A stretch of DNA of 25,123 nt from Timburyella sp030842085 (GCA_030842085.1 JAUUSE010000024.1:1-25123), one strand, 5' to 3'; shown: positions 15,818 to 23,885, counted from the first letter of the stretch. Program-made: numbers and translations. Notes: a model not told the origin generated them from the sequence alone.

Positions 15818-16435
15818 ATGGAAGAGGTAAGCTTACAAAAGCACTATGATTTGCTGATTGACGAAGGCGATGATCCGGTACATGACCCACCGGCTTTAAA
15901 AGAATATATGAGCAAGTGGGACGGTCCGGAATTTATTAAAGCGTTGGATGTTGACAAAAATAAATCTGTGCTGGAGATAGGGGCGGGAACAGGAAGAACA
16001 GCAGTACAAATTATTTCACAATGTGCTTGTTATACAGGAATAGATATATCTCCAAAAGCGGTAGAGCGTCTTAATCAAAATTTATTGATGCACTCTAATA
16101 AAAATCTCATTTGCGCGGATTTTTTAAATTATAAATTTAATGAAAAATTTGATATAATTTATTCAACACTTACCTTTTTTCATATAGAGGACAAGACTGG
16201 GGCTATTATGAAAGTCAGCAGTCTGCTTAATTCCAGCGGAAGATTTGTTTTATCTATTTCTAAAGACATATCTGACAAATTAATATACAATGAAAGAAGC
16301 CTTTCGCTTTTCCCTGACAGCGTACAGAATATCAGAAAAAACATTATAAATTCGGGGCTTGCAATTAGTGAAATAATAGAGACGGAGCTTGCATATATAT
16401 TTGTTGCCGATAATAATCAGCAAATTGGACGTTGA
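15818..16435 (+). CDS. Class I SAM-dependent methyltransferase
   Basis: This 205-residue protein has a Rossmann-fold methyltransferase domain. Motif I is VLEIGAGTGRT (51-61), the SAM-binding glycine loop. The acidic residue after strand 2 is D76 in YTGIDISPKA. A post-motif segment NLICADFLNYKF precedes the strand FDIIYSTLTFFHI (111-123). The DPPALKEYMSKWDGPEFI segment near the N-terminus is typical of small-molecule methyltransferases related to UbiE. The substrate cannot be inferred. The start is ATG 15818, behind a GGCGG/GGCGAG binding site; a TTG ten codons upstream has no better signal. It is the last resident gene before the island and appears to stand alone. Confidence 0.82.
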   Translation: MEEVSLQKHYDLLIDEGDDPVHDPPALKEYMSKWDGPEFIKALDVDKNKSVLEIGAGTGRTAVQIISQCACYTGIDISPKAVERLNQNLLMHSNKNLICADFLNYKFNEKFDIIYSTLTFFHIEDKTGAIMKVSSLLNSSGRFVLSISKDISDKLIYNERSLSLFPDSVQNIRKNIINSGLAISEIIETELAYIFVADNNQQIGR

Positions 16436-16875
16436 CGATGAATAAACTAAATAACATACTGCAATAAAATTATTTGAGAATTAAGCTTTGTTTTTACCCA
16501 ACAGATAATTGTGTATATGTGATTTAACTCTTACTTTAAAAAATTTTTAATATCATACTAACATAAAGCGGCTGTAATTAAAGATAGTGAACCCGGCGTT
16601 AAACGTCCGTGTTTGTTTCATTCTAATATTTAATCATGATTTTTCCGGATATATACAGATATATGAAAAGCGGTATAAATAGACTTGTGGAACCAGGTTA
16701 TCAGTTTGAGACCAATAGAGGATATATTTGTCAATTTGTATGCGGTTTTGATTGACTTGTGATTTGTATGTCAAATTCTGAGTACTTATTGTCACAATGC
16801 TTTAATCTAAAATCAAAGTAGTTTTTACAGCAATTGTGCAGAAAAGAATAAATAAAATTAATCAGTTAACGCAAT

Positions 16876-16934
16876 AAAAAAGCCGGGGCTTTCTCGTCTG
16901 CTCGATAAGGATGTTAAGAGCAGAGAGAACCGGC
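16876..16934 (-). terminator. Leftward terminator at the left island margin
   Basis: Read leftward, GCCGG-TTCTC-T-CTGCTC pairs with GAGCAG-AC-GAGAA-(4 nt)-CCGGC (16934-16882) and is followed at once by TTTTTT (16881-16876). Three stem segments with small internal loops make a strong rho-independent terminator that would stop transcription leaving the island. Confidence 0.65.
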
Positions 16935-17120
16935 ATAAGGGAAAGAAAAGGACAGGTGAAAACGCCTGCTCTTACTTTTTGCGGCCAATTTCCGTCATAC
17001 TAAGAGTGAGGCCGAAAGATTGACGAGATCAGGGCAAAGAAAGAGAAAACCGGAGGATAGAATAAACGGGCTCGCTGCCTGACGAAACTTCGAACCTTTC
17101 GTCGGGCGGGCCACTGTGGT

Positions 17121-17153
17121 CGGCGCTTCCATATTTGGGGGCGCCGCTTTTTT
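17121..17153 (+). terminator. Rightward rho-independent terminator inside the island leader
   Basis: CGGCGCTTCC (17121-17130) pairs with GGGGGCGCCG (17137-17146), including two G-T pairs, around a six-base loop, and is followed by C and TTTTTT. No protein-coding gene precedes it on this strand within the island, so the transcript it ends may be noncoding or an attenuated leader. Confidence 0.65.
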
Positions 17154-17630
17154 GCGTTTTTAAGAGAGTTCATGTCATATTAAAGATAGAGGTTTGAATG
17201 ATGAAAAGAGTGAAAAAGCAGTGGCCTACCTTGACGATAAAGAGGCGGCTAAAGGGTTCGAAGAAGCAGTGACCTGTCCGAACGAATAACGGCGGTAACT
17301 GGTTCGAAAGAAGCGCAGCAGACCCGACAAGGCTATGCGGCTCCCCCATAGTGCGGGAGCCAGCGACACAGCAGGACGCGTGCAGCGGCCTGGTATTTCG
17401 CGAAGACGAAATACATACTGTGGAGCGAACACGGGCAGAACAATTACACGTTCGATTTTGAAAAAATCGACGGGTAAACGGAGCTGCCAACGGCAGCGGA
17501 GTGAAAATTCGTAAAAGTCCGTAAAATCGGGAAAACAGCACCGGGAAGCTGTCTAAAAAATCTCGACGAAACGCCCAACTAACACCACATTTTTAATGGG
17601 ATAACTGTGCTTTTCTGAAAGGAGTCCAAG

Positions 17631-18590
17631 ATGAAACAGAAATCTATGGTACGGCAAGCACAGGAAGCCCTGCAAGTTCAATTGAGAATTGGAGAGAAAC
17701 GCCACGACGCAAAGAAAGCGAAACATACCAATTCTCCCGCCGGTATTTTCTCCTACCGTACCTTTGAAACCTGCATGAAACAAAGCTGCGCTTTCGCAAA
17801 CTGGGCAAAGGCGCAGTACAAATGCCGGACGCTGGAAGCCGTCGGCCTTATGTGGAAACCTACCTGCAAAACGGGATTGACCGGGCTTGTCCGCCTATAC
17901 CCTGTCTACCAAGAGAGCGGCGCTGTGCAAACTCTACGTCTGTAAGGCGGAAGCCTTTCATATTACCCTGCCCCACAGGGAACGGCAGAGCATTGATAGA
18001 AGACGAAATGAAGCCGCCCGAGATTATGGATTGTCCAAAGAGAACAACGCGGATATTCTTGCTTTTGCAAAAGCAACCAGCCTGCGCCGCCATGAGTCAG
18101 GCCGGAGCAGATCCGCAAAAACACAGACGGAAGCGTGACAATCTGCGACGTGAAAGGCAAGGGCGGCAAGGTGAGAATTATTGACGTGTTACCGGGAAAG
18201 GAAGAATCAGTTTTGAAGTTTGCAGGAAATCCCGCCGGAAAGCCAATCTTTGCTTCTGTCCCCTCCCACATGGACGTACACGGCTGCCGAAAGAAGTACG
18301 CCAACGCTATGTACCATAGTTGCCAGGAAAAACTGCGGAAAACAGAAGAAAAAGATTTCCAAAACTTTCCGCCTATTTGGGCGCTAAGGCCAGTTCGGAA
18401 CCCGGACGGAAGCTATCTCAAAAAGCCAGACGGAAGCCGCATCAAAACATGGCAGCTTGTATCTTCTTACTATCGGTGCAAGAAGGACAAGCGAGGTGTG
18501 GTTTATGATAAAAAGGTCATGCTGTATGTGAGCCGTCAACTGGGACACAACCGCATTTCTGTCATTGCTGGACATTATTTGAACCGATAA
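17631..18590 (+). pseudogene. Tyrosine recombinase/integrase, broken by three frameshifts
   Basis: The three forward frames together encode one integrase of about 320 residues. Start: ATG 17631 behind AAGGAG. Frame changes occur near 17841 (CRTLEA joins RPYVETYLQNGIDR), near 17884 (joins LSAYTLSTKRAALCKLY) and near 18094 (RRHE joins RPEQIRKNTDGSVTICDVKG). Each fits loss of one base, and together they restore the original frame. The family's catalytic residues survive across frames: the arginine of LRRHE, the lysine of GKGGK, HGCR (the HxxR box), LGHNR, and the tyrosine of HYLNR near the end. Such enzymes integrate and excise mobile elements. As written it cannot yield a full protein without frameshifting. 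The missing bases are not in homopolymers, which argues against the simplest sequencing error. Confidence 0.85.
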
Positions 18591-18640
18591 AAAGTAATGA
18601 CTGGTAATCCATTTATGACCTTTATTTTACTCCTCAAATG

Positions 18641-20536
18641 TTATTCAAACTTTCTGTCATAAAGCAGTGCAGCAATCAGCACCACGAAACAGGAACCAGC
18701 ATTGTGTACCAGCGCCCCGGTGGTGGGTGTCAACACTTCCATAAGAGACAGCACTATTGCTACAAAGTTAATACACATTGACAGGGTTATGCTGGCTTTG
18801 ATTGTCTTAACCGTTGCATTAGAGAGCCGTTTCAAATACGGGATTTTTGAAATATCATCGCTCATCAAAGCGACTTCTGCGGCGTCAACGGCAATGTCGC
18901 TTCCCATACTCCCCATCGCCACGCTTACATCAGCCGTTTTTAGCGCCGGGGCGTCGTTGACACCATCGCCAATCATGCAGACCTTGTGATTTTCAGCCTG
19001 CAATTTCTCAATGCTCTGCACTTTTTCTTCGGGCAAAAGTTCCGCCCGGACTTCGGAAATGCCAACCTGCTGTGCAAAATAATCAGCCGTTTTTTGATGG
19101 TCGCCGGTAAGTAAAACGGTACGGGTGTGCATATCCGAAAGACGGGAAACCATGTCTTTTGCCTCCGGGCGTAGTACATCAGAAAGCGCGATAATACCGA
19201 TACATTTTTGACCTTCCGCTACGAGAATAGGGGCTTTTCCCTGTGTACGCAGCTGTTCCAAAGCGGACCCAACCTTATTATCAATCGAAACTCCATTTTC
19301 AGTAAGGAATTTTTCATTGCCGCAAAGCAATCTTCGATTGTCCACCTCCGCAAAAATTCCCTTGCCGGTAGTCATTCTAAACGCAGTCGATTCCATCAAC
19401 GGCACTTCTTTTGCCTTTGCACACGCCACAATTGCCTTTCCCAGCGGGTGCTCGCTCTTGGCTTCAGCGGAAGCGGCCAAAAAAAGCAAGTCCGTTTCAC
19501 TGATTGTTTCATCAAAAGAAATCATATCGCTGACATCTAAGCGGCCATAGGTTAAAGTGCCGGTCTTATCGAAGGCAATCGTGTCCACTTTCCCCATTTT
19601 CTCAAGGGCTTCGCCGGACTTGATAATCACGCCATGCTTTGTCGCCTGCCCGATTGCCGCCATAATAGCGGTAGGCGTTGCCAATACAAGAGCGCAGGGG
19701 CAAAATACAACCAACACGGTGACTGCGGTAACAATATTCCTGGTAAATACATAGGCCAGAATTGCGATCAGCAGGGCAACGGGAACCAGCCAGCTTGCCA
19801 CTCTGTCGGCTATTCTCTGCATAGGTGCCTGTTTATTCTCTGCGTCCTGCACCATACGGATCAGCTTTTGCAAAGAACTGTTTTCTCCTACTTTTGTTGC
19901 TGAAATATCAATCGAACCAAAGCGGTTGATGGTTCCGCAAAAAACTTCTTCTTCCACGCCTTTGTCAACCGGCAGGGATTCTCCCGTCATAATAGACTGG
20001 TCAACTGAGGTTTCGCCATTTATAATTGTTCCGTCAACCGGGATCGTTTCACCGGGCAGAATACGCAGAACATCTCCACCGCGGATTTCCTCTGCCGGTA
20101 TCATTTCTTCTTTCCCGTCCTTTAGTCTGCGTCCCTTTGTCGGTGCAAGGCTAATCAGCTTTTTGAGACCCTTTTTCGCCCGGTTTGTCGTGGCTTCCTC
20201 TAAAAGTGCGCCGATTGCCATGATAAACACGACTTCTCCCGCCGCAAACAAATCCCCGATTGCAATTGCGGCGAACATGGCGATACAAATCAAAAGGGCA
20301 GATGATATTTTGCTGATACCGGGATTGTGGATAATCCGCCATATTGCCAGATACAAAAGGGGAATACCACTGATTACGATAGTTATCCACGCCGGGTCAA
20401 AGGGCAGAAACGAAAGCTGCACCGGCGTACCACCAAATTCCTCTATCAAGTGCGGAACTAAATCCAGCAGTAGGAATACACCGGCTACAATCGTCATGGG
20501 AAGCCCGGCCAGAAAACACTCAAGTTTCTTTAACAT
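18641..20536 (-). CDS. Heavy-metal-translocating P1B-type ATPase
   Basis: This 631-residue membrane pump uses ATP to export a soft or transition metal ion. Motifs seen are the actuator TGES (184-187), the metal-site CPC in helix 6 (279-281), the phosphorylated aspartate D323 in DKTGT, SEHPLG (362-367), LTGD, and GDGVNDAP (523-530). A helix near the C-terminus carries HNAGS (611-615). There is no N-terminal Cys-x2-Cys metal-binding domain, only about 80 residues with helices. The combination of CPC and HNxGS suggests a Zn/Cd/Co-like specificity, but this is inference. The start is ATG 20536, because GGAGGAA lies five bases upstream; an in-frame ATG seven codons earlier has no such site. It is divergent from the TetR gene, presumably its regulator. 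It is intact, unlike the recombinases around it. Confidence 0.93.
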   Translation of the reverse strand: MLKKLECFLAGLPMTIVAGVFLLLDLVPHLIEEFGGTPVQLSFLPFDPAWITIVISGIPLLYLAIWRIIHNPGISKISSALLICIAMFAAIAIGDLFAAGEVVFIMAIGALLEEATTNRAKKGLKKLISLAPTKGRRLKDGKEEMIPAEEIRGGDVLRILPGETIPVDGTIINGETSVDQSIMTGESLPVDKGVEEEVFCGTINRFGSIDISATKVGENSSLQKLIRMVQDAENKQAPMQRIADRVASWLVPVALLIAILAYVFTRNIVTAVTVLVVFCPCALVLATPTAIMAAIGQATKHGVIIKSGEALEKMGKVDTIAFDKTGTLTYGRLDVSDMISFDETISETDLLFLAASAEAKSEHPLGKAIVACAKAKEVPLMESTAFRMTTGKGIFAEVDNRRLLCGNEKFLTENGVSIDNKVGSALEQLRTQGKAPILVAEGQKCIGIIALSDVLRPEAKDMVSRLSDMHTRTVLLTGDHQKTADYFAQQVGISEVRAELLPEEKVQSIEKLQAENHKVCMIGDGVNDAPALKTADVSVAMGSMGSDIAVDAAEVALMSDDISKIPYLKRLSNATVKTIKASITLSMCINFVAIVLSLMEVLTPTTGALVHNAGSCFVVLIAALLYDRKFE

Positions 20537-20579
20537 AATGCTTCCTCCAATCTGCACGACATTTCAAACAGATTCGTTC

Positions 20580-20608
20580 TTGACACTCGTTTGCTCTTGC
20601 CGTACAAT
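20580..20608 (+). promoter_or_regulatory. Sigma-A promoter of the tetR-type gene
   Basis: A perfect TTGACA (20580-20585), a 17-bp spacer and TACAAT (20603-20608). The start codon lies about 120 bases downstream. A palindrome sits immediately after the -10 box. Confidence 0.75.
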
Positions 20609-20617
20609 AAGTTTGAT

Positions 20618-20632
20618 AACAAACACTTTGTT
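20618..20632. promoter_or_regulatory. Candidate TetR operator palindrome
   Basis: AACAAA-CAC-TTTGTT is a perfect inverted repeat with a three-base centre, about ten bases after the -10 box of the regulator promoter, in the shared divergent intergenic space. A bound repressor here would block the regulator promoter and could also act on the leftward ATPase promoter. The role is inferred from position and symmetry. Confidence 0.5.
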
Positions 20633-20732
20633 CTCTTTTATTGTAAGCAGGAGCCAAAAGAAATGCAACGGATAATATCGTCCCCGTGTTTCGTATAGAA
20701 CATTTTTGAAAATTTGTACGGGAGGAGTTATT

Positions 20733-21296
20733 ATGGACAGACGACAGCAGAAAACAAGGGCGGCTATTTTTACTGCGTTCAGTGCGCTTTTGTCAGAAAA
20801 AAGTTATAGCAAAATTACAGTACAGGAAATCATTGATACCGCTAATGTTGGCCGAACAACCTTCTATGCACACTTTGAAACAAAAGACGATTTGCTGAAA
20901 GCCTTATGCGAAGAACTTTTCGGACATATTATCAGCAGCGCATTGGATTGTACCCACACTCACGGACTGTATTCTGACAGAAATGCTCCGGAGTCTGTAT
21001 TCTGCCACTTATTACAACACCTGCAAGAAGATGAAAACAATATCCTCGAACTGCTTTCCTGCGAAAGCAGTGAACTTTTCCTGCGGTATTTCAAAGACAG
21101 CTTAAACGAATTGATACAAAATCAGTTTGTCAAACAAAAAGGGAAAAGCAATACGGATATTCCGCAGGATTTTTTAGTCAACCATATCTCCGGCAGCTTT
21201 GTAGAAATGGTATTATGGTGGATAAAGGGGCATATGAAACAAACACCGGAGGAATTAGACCGTTATTTCCGTGCTGTCATTGAACCGATCATATAG
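20733..21296 (+). CDS. TetR/AcrR-family transcriptional regulator
   Basis: This 187-residue regulator has the classic N-terminal TetR helix-turn-helix: RAAIFTAFSALLSEKSYSKI, followed by TVQEIIDTANVGRTTFYAHF (29-48) and the KDDLL cap. The C-terminal ligand-binding part (about 60-187) is helical and divergent, as usual for the family, and ends in an SFVEMVLWWIKGHM helix typical of the TetR C-terminal domain in Firmicutes. The start is ATG 20733, behind GGAGGAG (20721-20727); an upstream in-frame ATG at 20706 has no good binding site. It is divergent from the metal ATPase gene, with a palindrome in the gap, so it most likely represses the pump and itself and responds to a metal or a toxic compound. 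The effector is unknown. Confidence 0.88.
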   Translation: MDRRQQKTRAAIFTAFSALLSEKSYSKITVQEIIDTANVGRTTFYAHFETKDDLLKALCEELFGHIISSALDCTHTHGLYSDRNAPESVFCHLLQHLQEDENNILELLSCESSELFLRYFKDSLNELIQNQFVKQKGKSNTDIPQDFLVNHISGSFVEMVLWWIKGHMKQTPEELDRYFRAVIEPII

Positions 21297-21534
21297 CTAC
21301 TCTGGTTTAAAAATTCGTTTAGAAAAGTACACATATCACTTGAAAAAAATCGTGCATTTGACCAGATTCCGACATAATGATAGTAGAAGGCAAAGCCTTC
21401 AATCAATCAGCCGGAAATCCGATGGAGAACTATGGAATAAAAAAGACCTTTTCGCGGAAACAAAGAAGATTTGAATCCGGCGGAAAGGACGGAAGATGAA
21501 AGATAGAAATGGGACGCAGGAGCCAGATTAGCGC

Positions 21535-22798
21535 TTGTTTCAATACTTTGCACTTGAGAAAGATGGCGCTGTTCTTCGGGTGAGTGTGTATCTCCCTGGA
21601 AATGGTACAGGCAGTTTGAAAGGGCGGCTCCTGCGTCTAATGGAAAACAAACTGCGGGAACAGGGGAAGGGGTATGGATTGCGACAATCCCACCCTATGG
21701 TTATCAGAAAGACTCGGCGGACAAGTTCAAAATCATTCCCGACCCCGGAAGCGGCGGAAAAGGTGCGGTATATCTTCCGCCTGTGCGCTGCCGGTATGGG
21801 GTCGGAACAGATTGCCAAGCGTCTGGAACGGGAAAGGGTGCTTGTACCCATGGAATACGCCTACCGCACCATTCCCGCTACAACCCGGATTTTCCCTATC
21901 GGTGGTCGGGTAGCAGCATAGCGGATATTCTGGAAAACCCGGACTATATCGGCGTACAGATGAGCTGCAAGACGCATAAACTTTCCTACAAAAGCGATTT
22001 GGTAGTCGAGGTGCCGGAAGAAGAACGCTACCGGGTGGAAAACGCCCATGAACCGATTATTGACCGGGAACTGTGGGACATTGTGTAGCGGGTACGAACG
22101 AACAAGCGGCATCCTACCAAGCTGGGGAAAATGGATATGCTGGCGGGTATGGTACAATGCGCTGACTGCGGAAACACCCACTATCTTTGCCGGTGCGGAA
22201 GCTGGGACGAAAGCAAATACACCTATGTTTGCGGCAAATACCACCGCCACAAGGAAGAATGCACGCCCCACATAGTAAAGCCCTGCACCTGCGGGAAGCT
22301 GTTTTACAAGCGATACAGGCCTTTGTACAAACGGCACAAGCCGACCGGGAAGCTTTCATCGCCCATTTGACAGCCAAGCAATCCGGCCAGTTGAAAAAGG
22401 AACTGACGGCTAAGCGGAAAGAACTGGAGCAGGCAAGGAAACGGCTTGCAGAGGTTGACAACCTGATAGCCGCCACTTTTGAGAAGCTGGCAACCGGCAT
22501 ACTCGCAGACAAGCAATTCCAGCAGTTAAACGGACAGTATCTGGCAGAGCAGGAAACCTTGAATGAACATATTGCCCGCTTAGAAACAATACTTGCCAAA
22601 CATCAGGACGAACTTAACAACGTGGGGAACTTTCTCGCCATTGTTGACCGGCATTTAGAAGTGCCGGAGCTGACGCCGAAAATCCTGCGGGAGTTTGTTC
22701 ACCACATCAAGGTGCATGAGCGTGACGTCGCTTACAAGAAAAAGTTTTACACACAGAAAATTGGTGTCTATTTCAATTACGTTGGTACAATTGAATGA
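21535..22798 (+). pseudogene. Large serine recombinase, truncated and multiply frameshifted
   Basis: Fragments in several frames align in order with the body of a large serine recombinase of the TnpX/CisA type. They are PPYGYQKDSADKFKIIPDP (21690-21745), EAAEKVRYIFRLCAAGMG, the recombinase domain DFPYRWSGSSIADILENPDY (about 21890-21950), the zinc-ribbon piece MVQCADCGNTHYLC (about 22149), and a long coiled coil (about 22380-22660) ending in FVHHIKVHERDV. At least four frame changes are needed (near 21672, 21744, 21874 and 22270), plus an in-frame TAG at 22086-22088 that probably replaced CAG. The change near 21744 is an extra C in a C run. The N-terminal catalytic domain with the nucleophilic serine is missing. 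The sequence before about 21630 is not recognisable. It is clearly nonfunctional. Confidence 0.8.
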
Positions 22799-22826
22799 AG
22801 GGCATATCTTTGGATATGCCCTTCAT
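22795..22826 (+). terminator. Hairpin at the end of the serine recombinase pseudogene
   Basis: A perfect 14-bp stem (ATGAAGGGCATATC, 22795-22808, with 22813-22826) and a four-base TTTG loop overlap the TGA stop. Only a short T-containing tail (CTTAAAT) follows. Confidence 0.55.
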
Positions 22827-22853
22827 CTTAAATCGACTATACATCCTTATTCC

Positions 22854-22877
22854 GCCGGCGCTTTAAGTCGGCTTTTT
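22854..22877 (+). terminator. Rightward terminator at the right island margin
   Basis: GCCGGC (22854-22859) pairs with GTCGGC (22867-22872), one G-T pair, around a seven-base loop, followed by TTTTT. It reads outward from the island, mirroring the leftward terminator at 16876-16934. Confidence 0.55.
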
Positions 22878-22902
22878 CCATTATAGTTTATTATTTAGTT
22901 AA

Positions 22903-23697
22903 TTACTTCCTCTTCTTTGCGCTGATTATAACAGCAGAAGAAGCGACAACAGCCAAAGCGGTAATACCGATTATAGGTATCATTGATTCACCAGTTTCAA
23001 CCTGTGATGAAGAAGTAGGAGCCTTGCTTGTTGTGCTGGCAGTTGATGCAGTACTAGAAGCGCTGGAGGTATTTGACGAACTGCTGGAAGAGTTCCCGGC
23101 GTTTATAGGAACTTCACTCTGTTCCTCAGCCGCAAAATACAGGTTGTTGATTGTAACACTGTCGCCGGGTTCACCATATACAACATATTTTACGACGCGG
23201 ATGGTTGTATTATTGGCATCTGTCATTGTAAGTATATCGTTGTCATTAATAGCCTCATAAAGATTGACAGAGCCTTTGCTGGCTTCAACACCGTCAGCAT
23301 TTCCGCTAAGTGTAGAAAGCTTAATTAGGCCAGCGTCAGAATCACTGCCTGATACATTATTGCAGCGAATCCATAAATCCCATTTTGCATCGCCGCTGAC
23401 ATCCCAATAAAGATTCGGCATGGCTTCAAAATCGAAAACAGACTGCTCAAAAGTTTCAGCCATTATATAGCACTCTGCGCGACCAGTTGTGTTTTCACTG
23501 CCGACAGTAACTGTCAAAGCGCCGTCTTTAATTTCAAATTCGCAGTCGGCTTCGGTTTGGTCTGTGTTGTTCCTCATTTCATCTTGAATGCCAATTATAT
23601 TTACAGCGTTTTCAGCGGCAAAAGCAGAAAACGGAAGCGCCGCGACGGCCATAAGAGCCGCTGCCGTAAAAATTCCTAAGGCCTTTCTGATTTTCAT
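22903..23697 (-). CDS. Secreted surface protein with sortase-like C-terminal tail
   Basis: This 264-residue protein has an N-terminal signal peptide (MKIRKALGIF start, hydrophobic core, AFA cleavage site near residue 27). An acidic globular domain of about 165 residues (about 28-195) has many beta-strand-like stretches and no recognised motif. A Ser/Thr-rich linker of about 35 residues follows. The tail is VETGESMIP, a hydrophobic helix and KKRK. This is the layout of a sortase-anchored wall protein, but the LPxTG box is replaced by QVETG. It may therefore be anchored by an atypical sortase or simply held by the helix. The start is ATG 23697 with GGGGGT about ten bases upstream. A sigma-A promoter lies at 23770-23742. 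Cargo or ligand is unknown. Confidence 0.82.
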   Translation of the reverse strand: MKIRKALGIFTAAALMAVAALPFSAFAAENAVNIIGIQDEMRNNTDQTEADCEFEIKDGALTVTVGSENTTGRAECYIMAETFEQSVFDFEAMPNLYWDVSGDAKWDLWIRCNNVSGSDSDAGLIKLSTLSGNADGVEASKGSVNLYEAINDNDILTMTDANNTTIRVVKYVVYGEPGDSVTINNLYFAAEEQSEVPINAGNSSSSSSNTSSASSTASTASTTSKAPTSSSQVETGESMIPIIGITALAVVASSAVIISAKKRK

Positions 23698-23741
23698 AAA
23701 ATATAACCCCCTATGTTTAAAAGTGTTTTATATATATTAAC

Positions 23742-23770
23742 ATTATATATAAATACATAATAAAAATCAA
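23742..23770 (-). promoter_or_regulatory. Sigma-A promoter of the surface protein gene
   Basis: Leftward, TTGATT (23770-23765), a 17-bp spacer and a perfect TATAAT (23747-23742), about 45 bases before the ATG. Confidence 0.6.
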
Positions 23771-23800
23771 TATTTTTTTGAATATTTACAAAAACAATAT

Positions 23801-23845
23801 ATAAATCATATAAATTGTAATAATCATAAAATTTATATGATTTAT
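23801..23845. repeat. Perfect 16-bp AT-rich inverted repeat
   Basis: ATAAATCATATAAATT (23801-23816) and its exact reverse complement (23830-23845) are separated by 13 bases. It lies about 30 bp upstream of the -35 box of the surface protein gene and downstream of the metAA terminator. It may be a binding site for a regulator, or a second hairpin after metAA. Confidence 0.5.
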
Positions 23846-23864
23846 TATTAAAATACAAAAATAA

Positions 23865-23885
23865 AACGATGCATAAGGCATCGTT
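23865..23885 (-). terminator. Rho-independent terminator of metAA
   Basis: AACGATGC pairs with GCATCGTT (23885-23878 with 23872-23865) around a five-base loop. Leftward it is followed by TTATTTTTGTATTTT. It lies 60 bases after the metAA stop. Confidence 0.75.

Larger units (their letters stand above)
16436..17630. other. 1.2-kb region without an intact gene; left margin of the island
   Basis: Up to about 16875 the sequence is AT-rich like the resident flank, with no gene seen. From about 16880 it becomes G+C-rich and contains a leftward terminator (16876-16934), several local stem-loops, a rightward terminator (17121-17153), and then about 450 bp of stop-riddled sequence with short open pieces but no credible start plus binding site. 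It may be the leader and decayed first genes of the mobile element. Confidence 0.5.
16876..22877. mobile_element. Decayed mobile island carrying a metal ATPase and TetR regulator
   Basis: Two broken recombinase genes of different classes (tyrosine, 17631-18590; serine, 21535-22798) enclose an intact metal P-type ATPase and its divergent TetR regulator. The segment is visibly richer in G+C than both flanks, and its genes use ATT/ATC for isoleucine whereas resident genes favour ATA. Outward-reading terminators ending in GGCTTTTT lie at both margins. Exact ends and target duplications could not be identified, so the coordinates are approximate. It could be one element or two successive insertions. 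Confidence 0.65.

Noticed and set aside
17349..17477. 41-codon open stretch containing FEKIDG
   Set aside because: It reads like a protein fragment, but no start codon or binding site is present and no family was recognised; it is treated as debris of the island.
17170..17541. Leftward 123-codon open frame in the island
   Set aside because: It has low-complexity Arg/Phe/Cys-rich composition, no convincing binding site, and lies in stop-poor G+C-rich DNA.
20537..20557. ATPase start seven codons upstream
   Set aside because: The GGAGGAA binding site lies between that ATG and the one at 20536, so only the latter is properly spaced.
19926..20675. Long rightward frame antisense to the ATPase gene
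   Set aside because: It is a shadow of the well-conserved ATPase; Ser/Ile-rich composition and no binding site.
21377..21499. 40-codon frame beginning MIVEGKAFNQ
   Set aside because: No binding site and no recognised family; it may be a remnant of the mobile element but cannot be supported as a gene.
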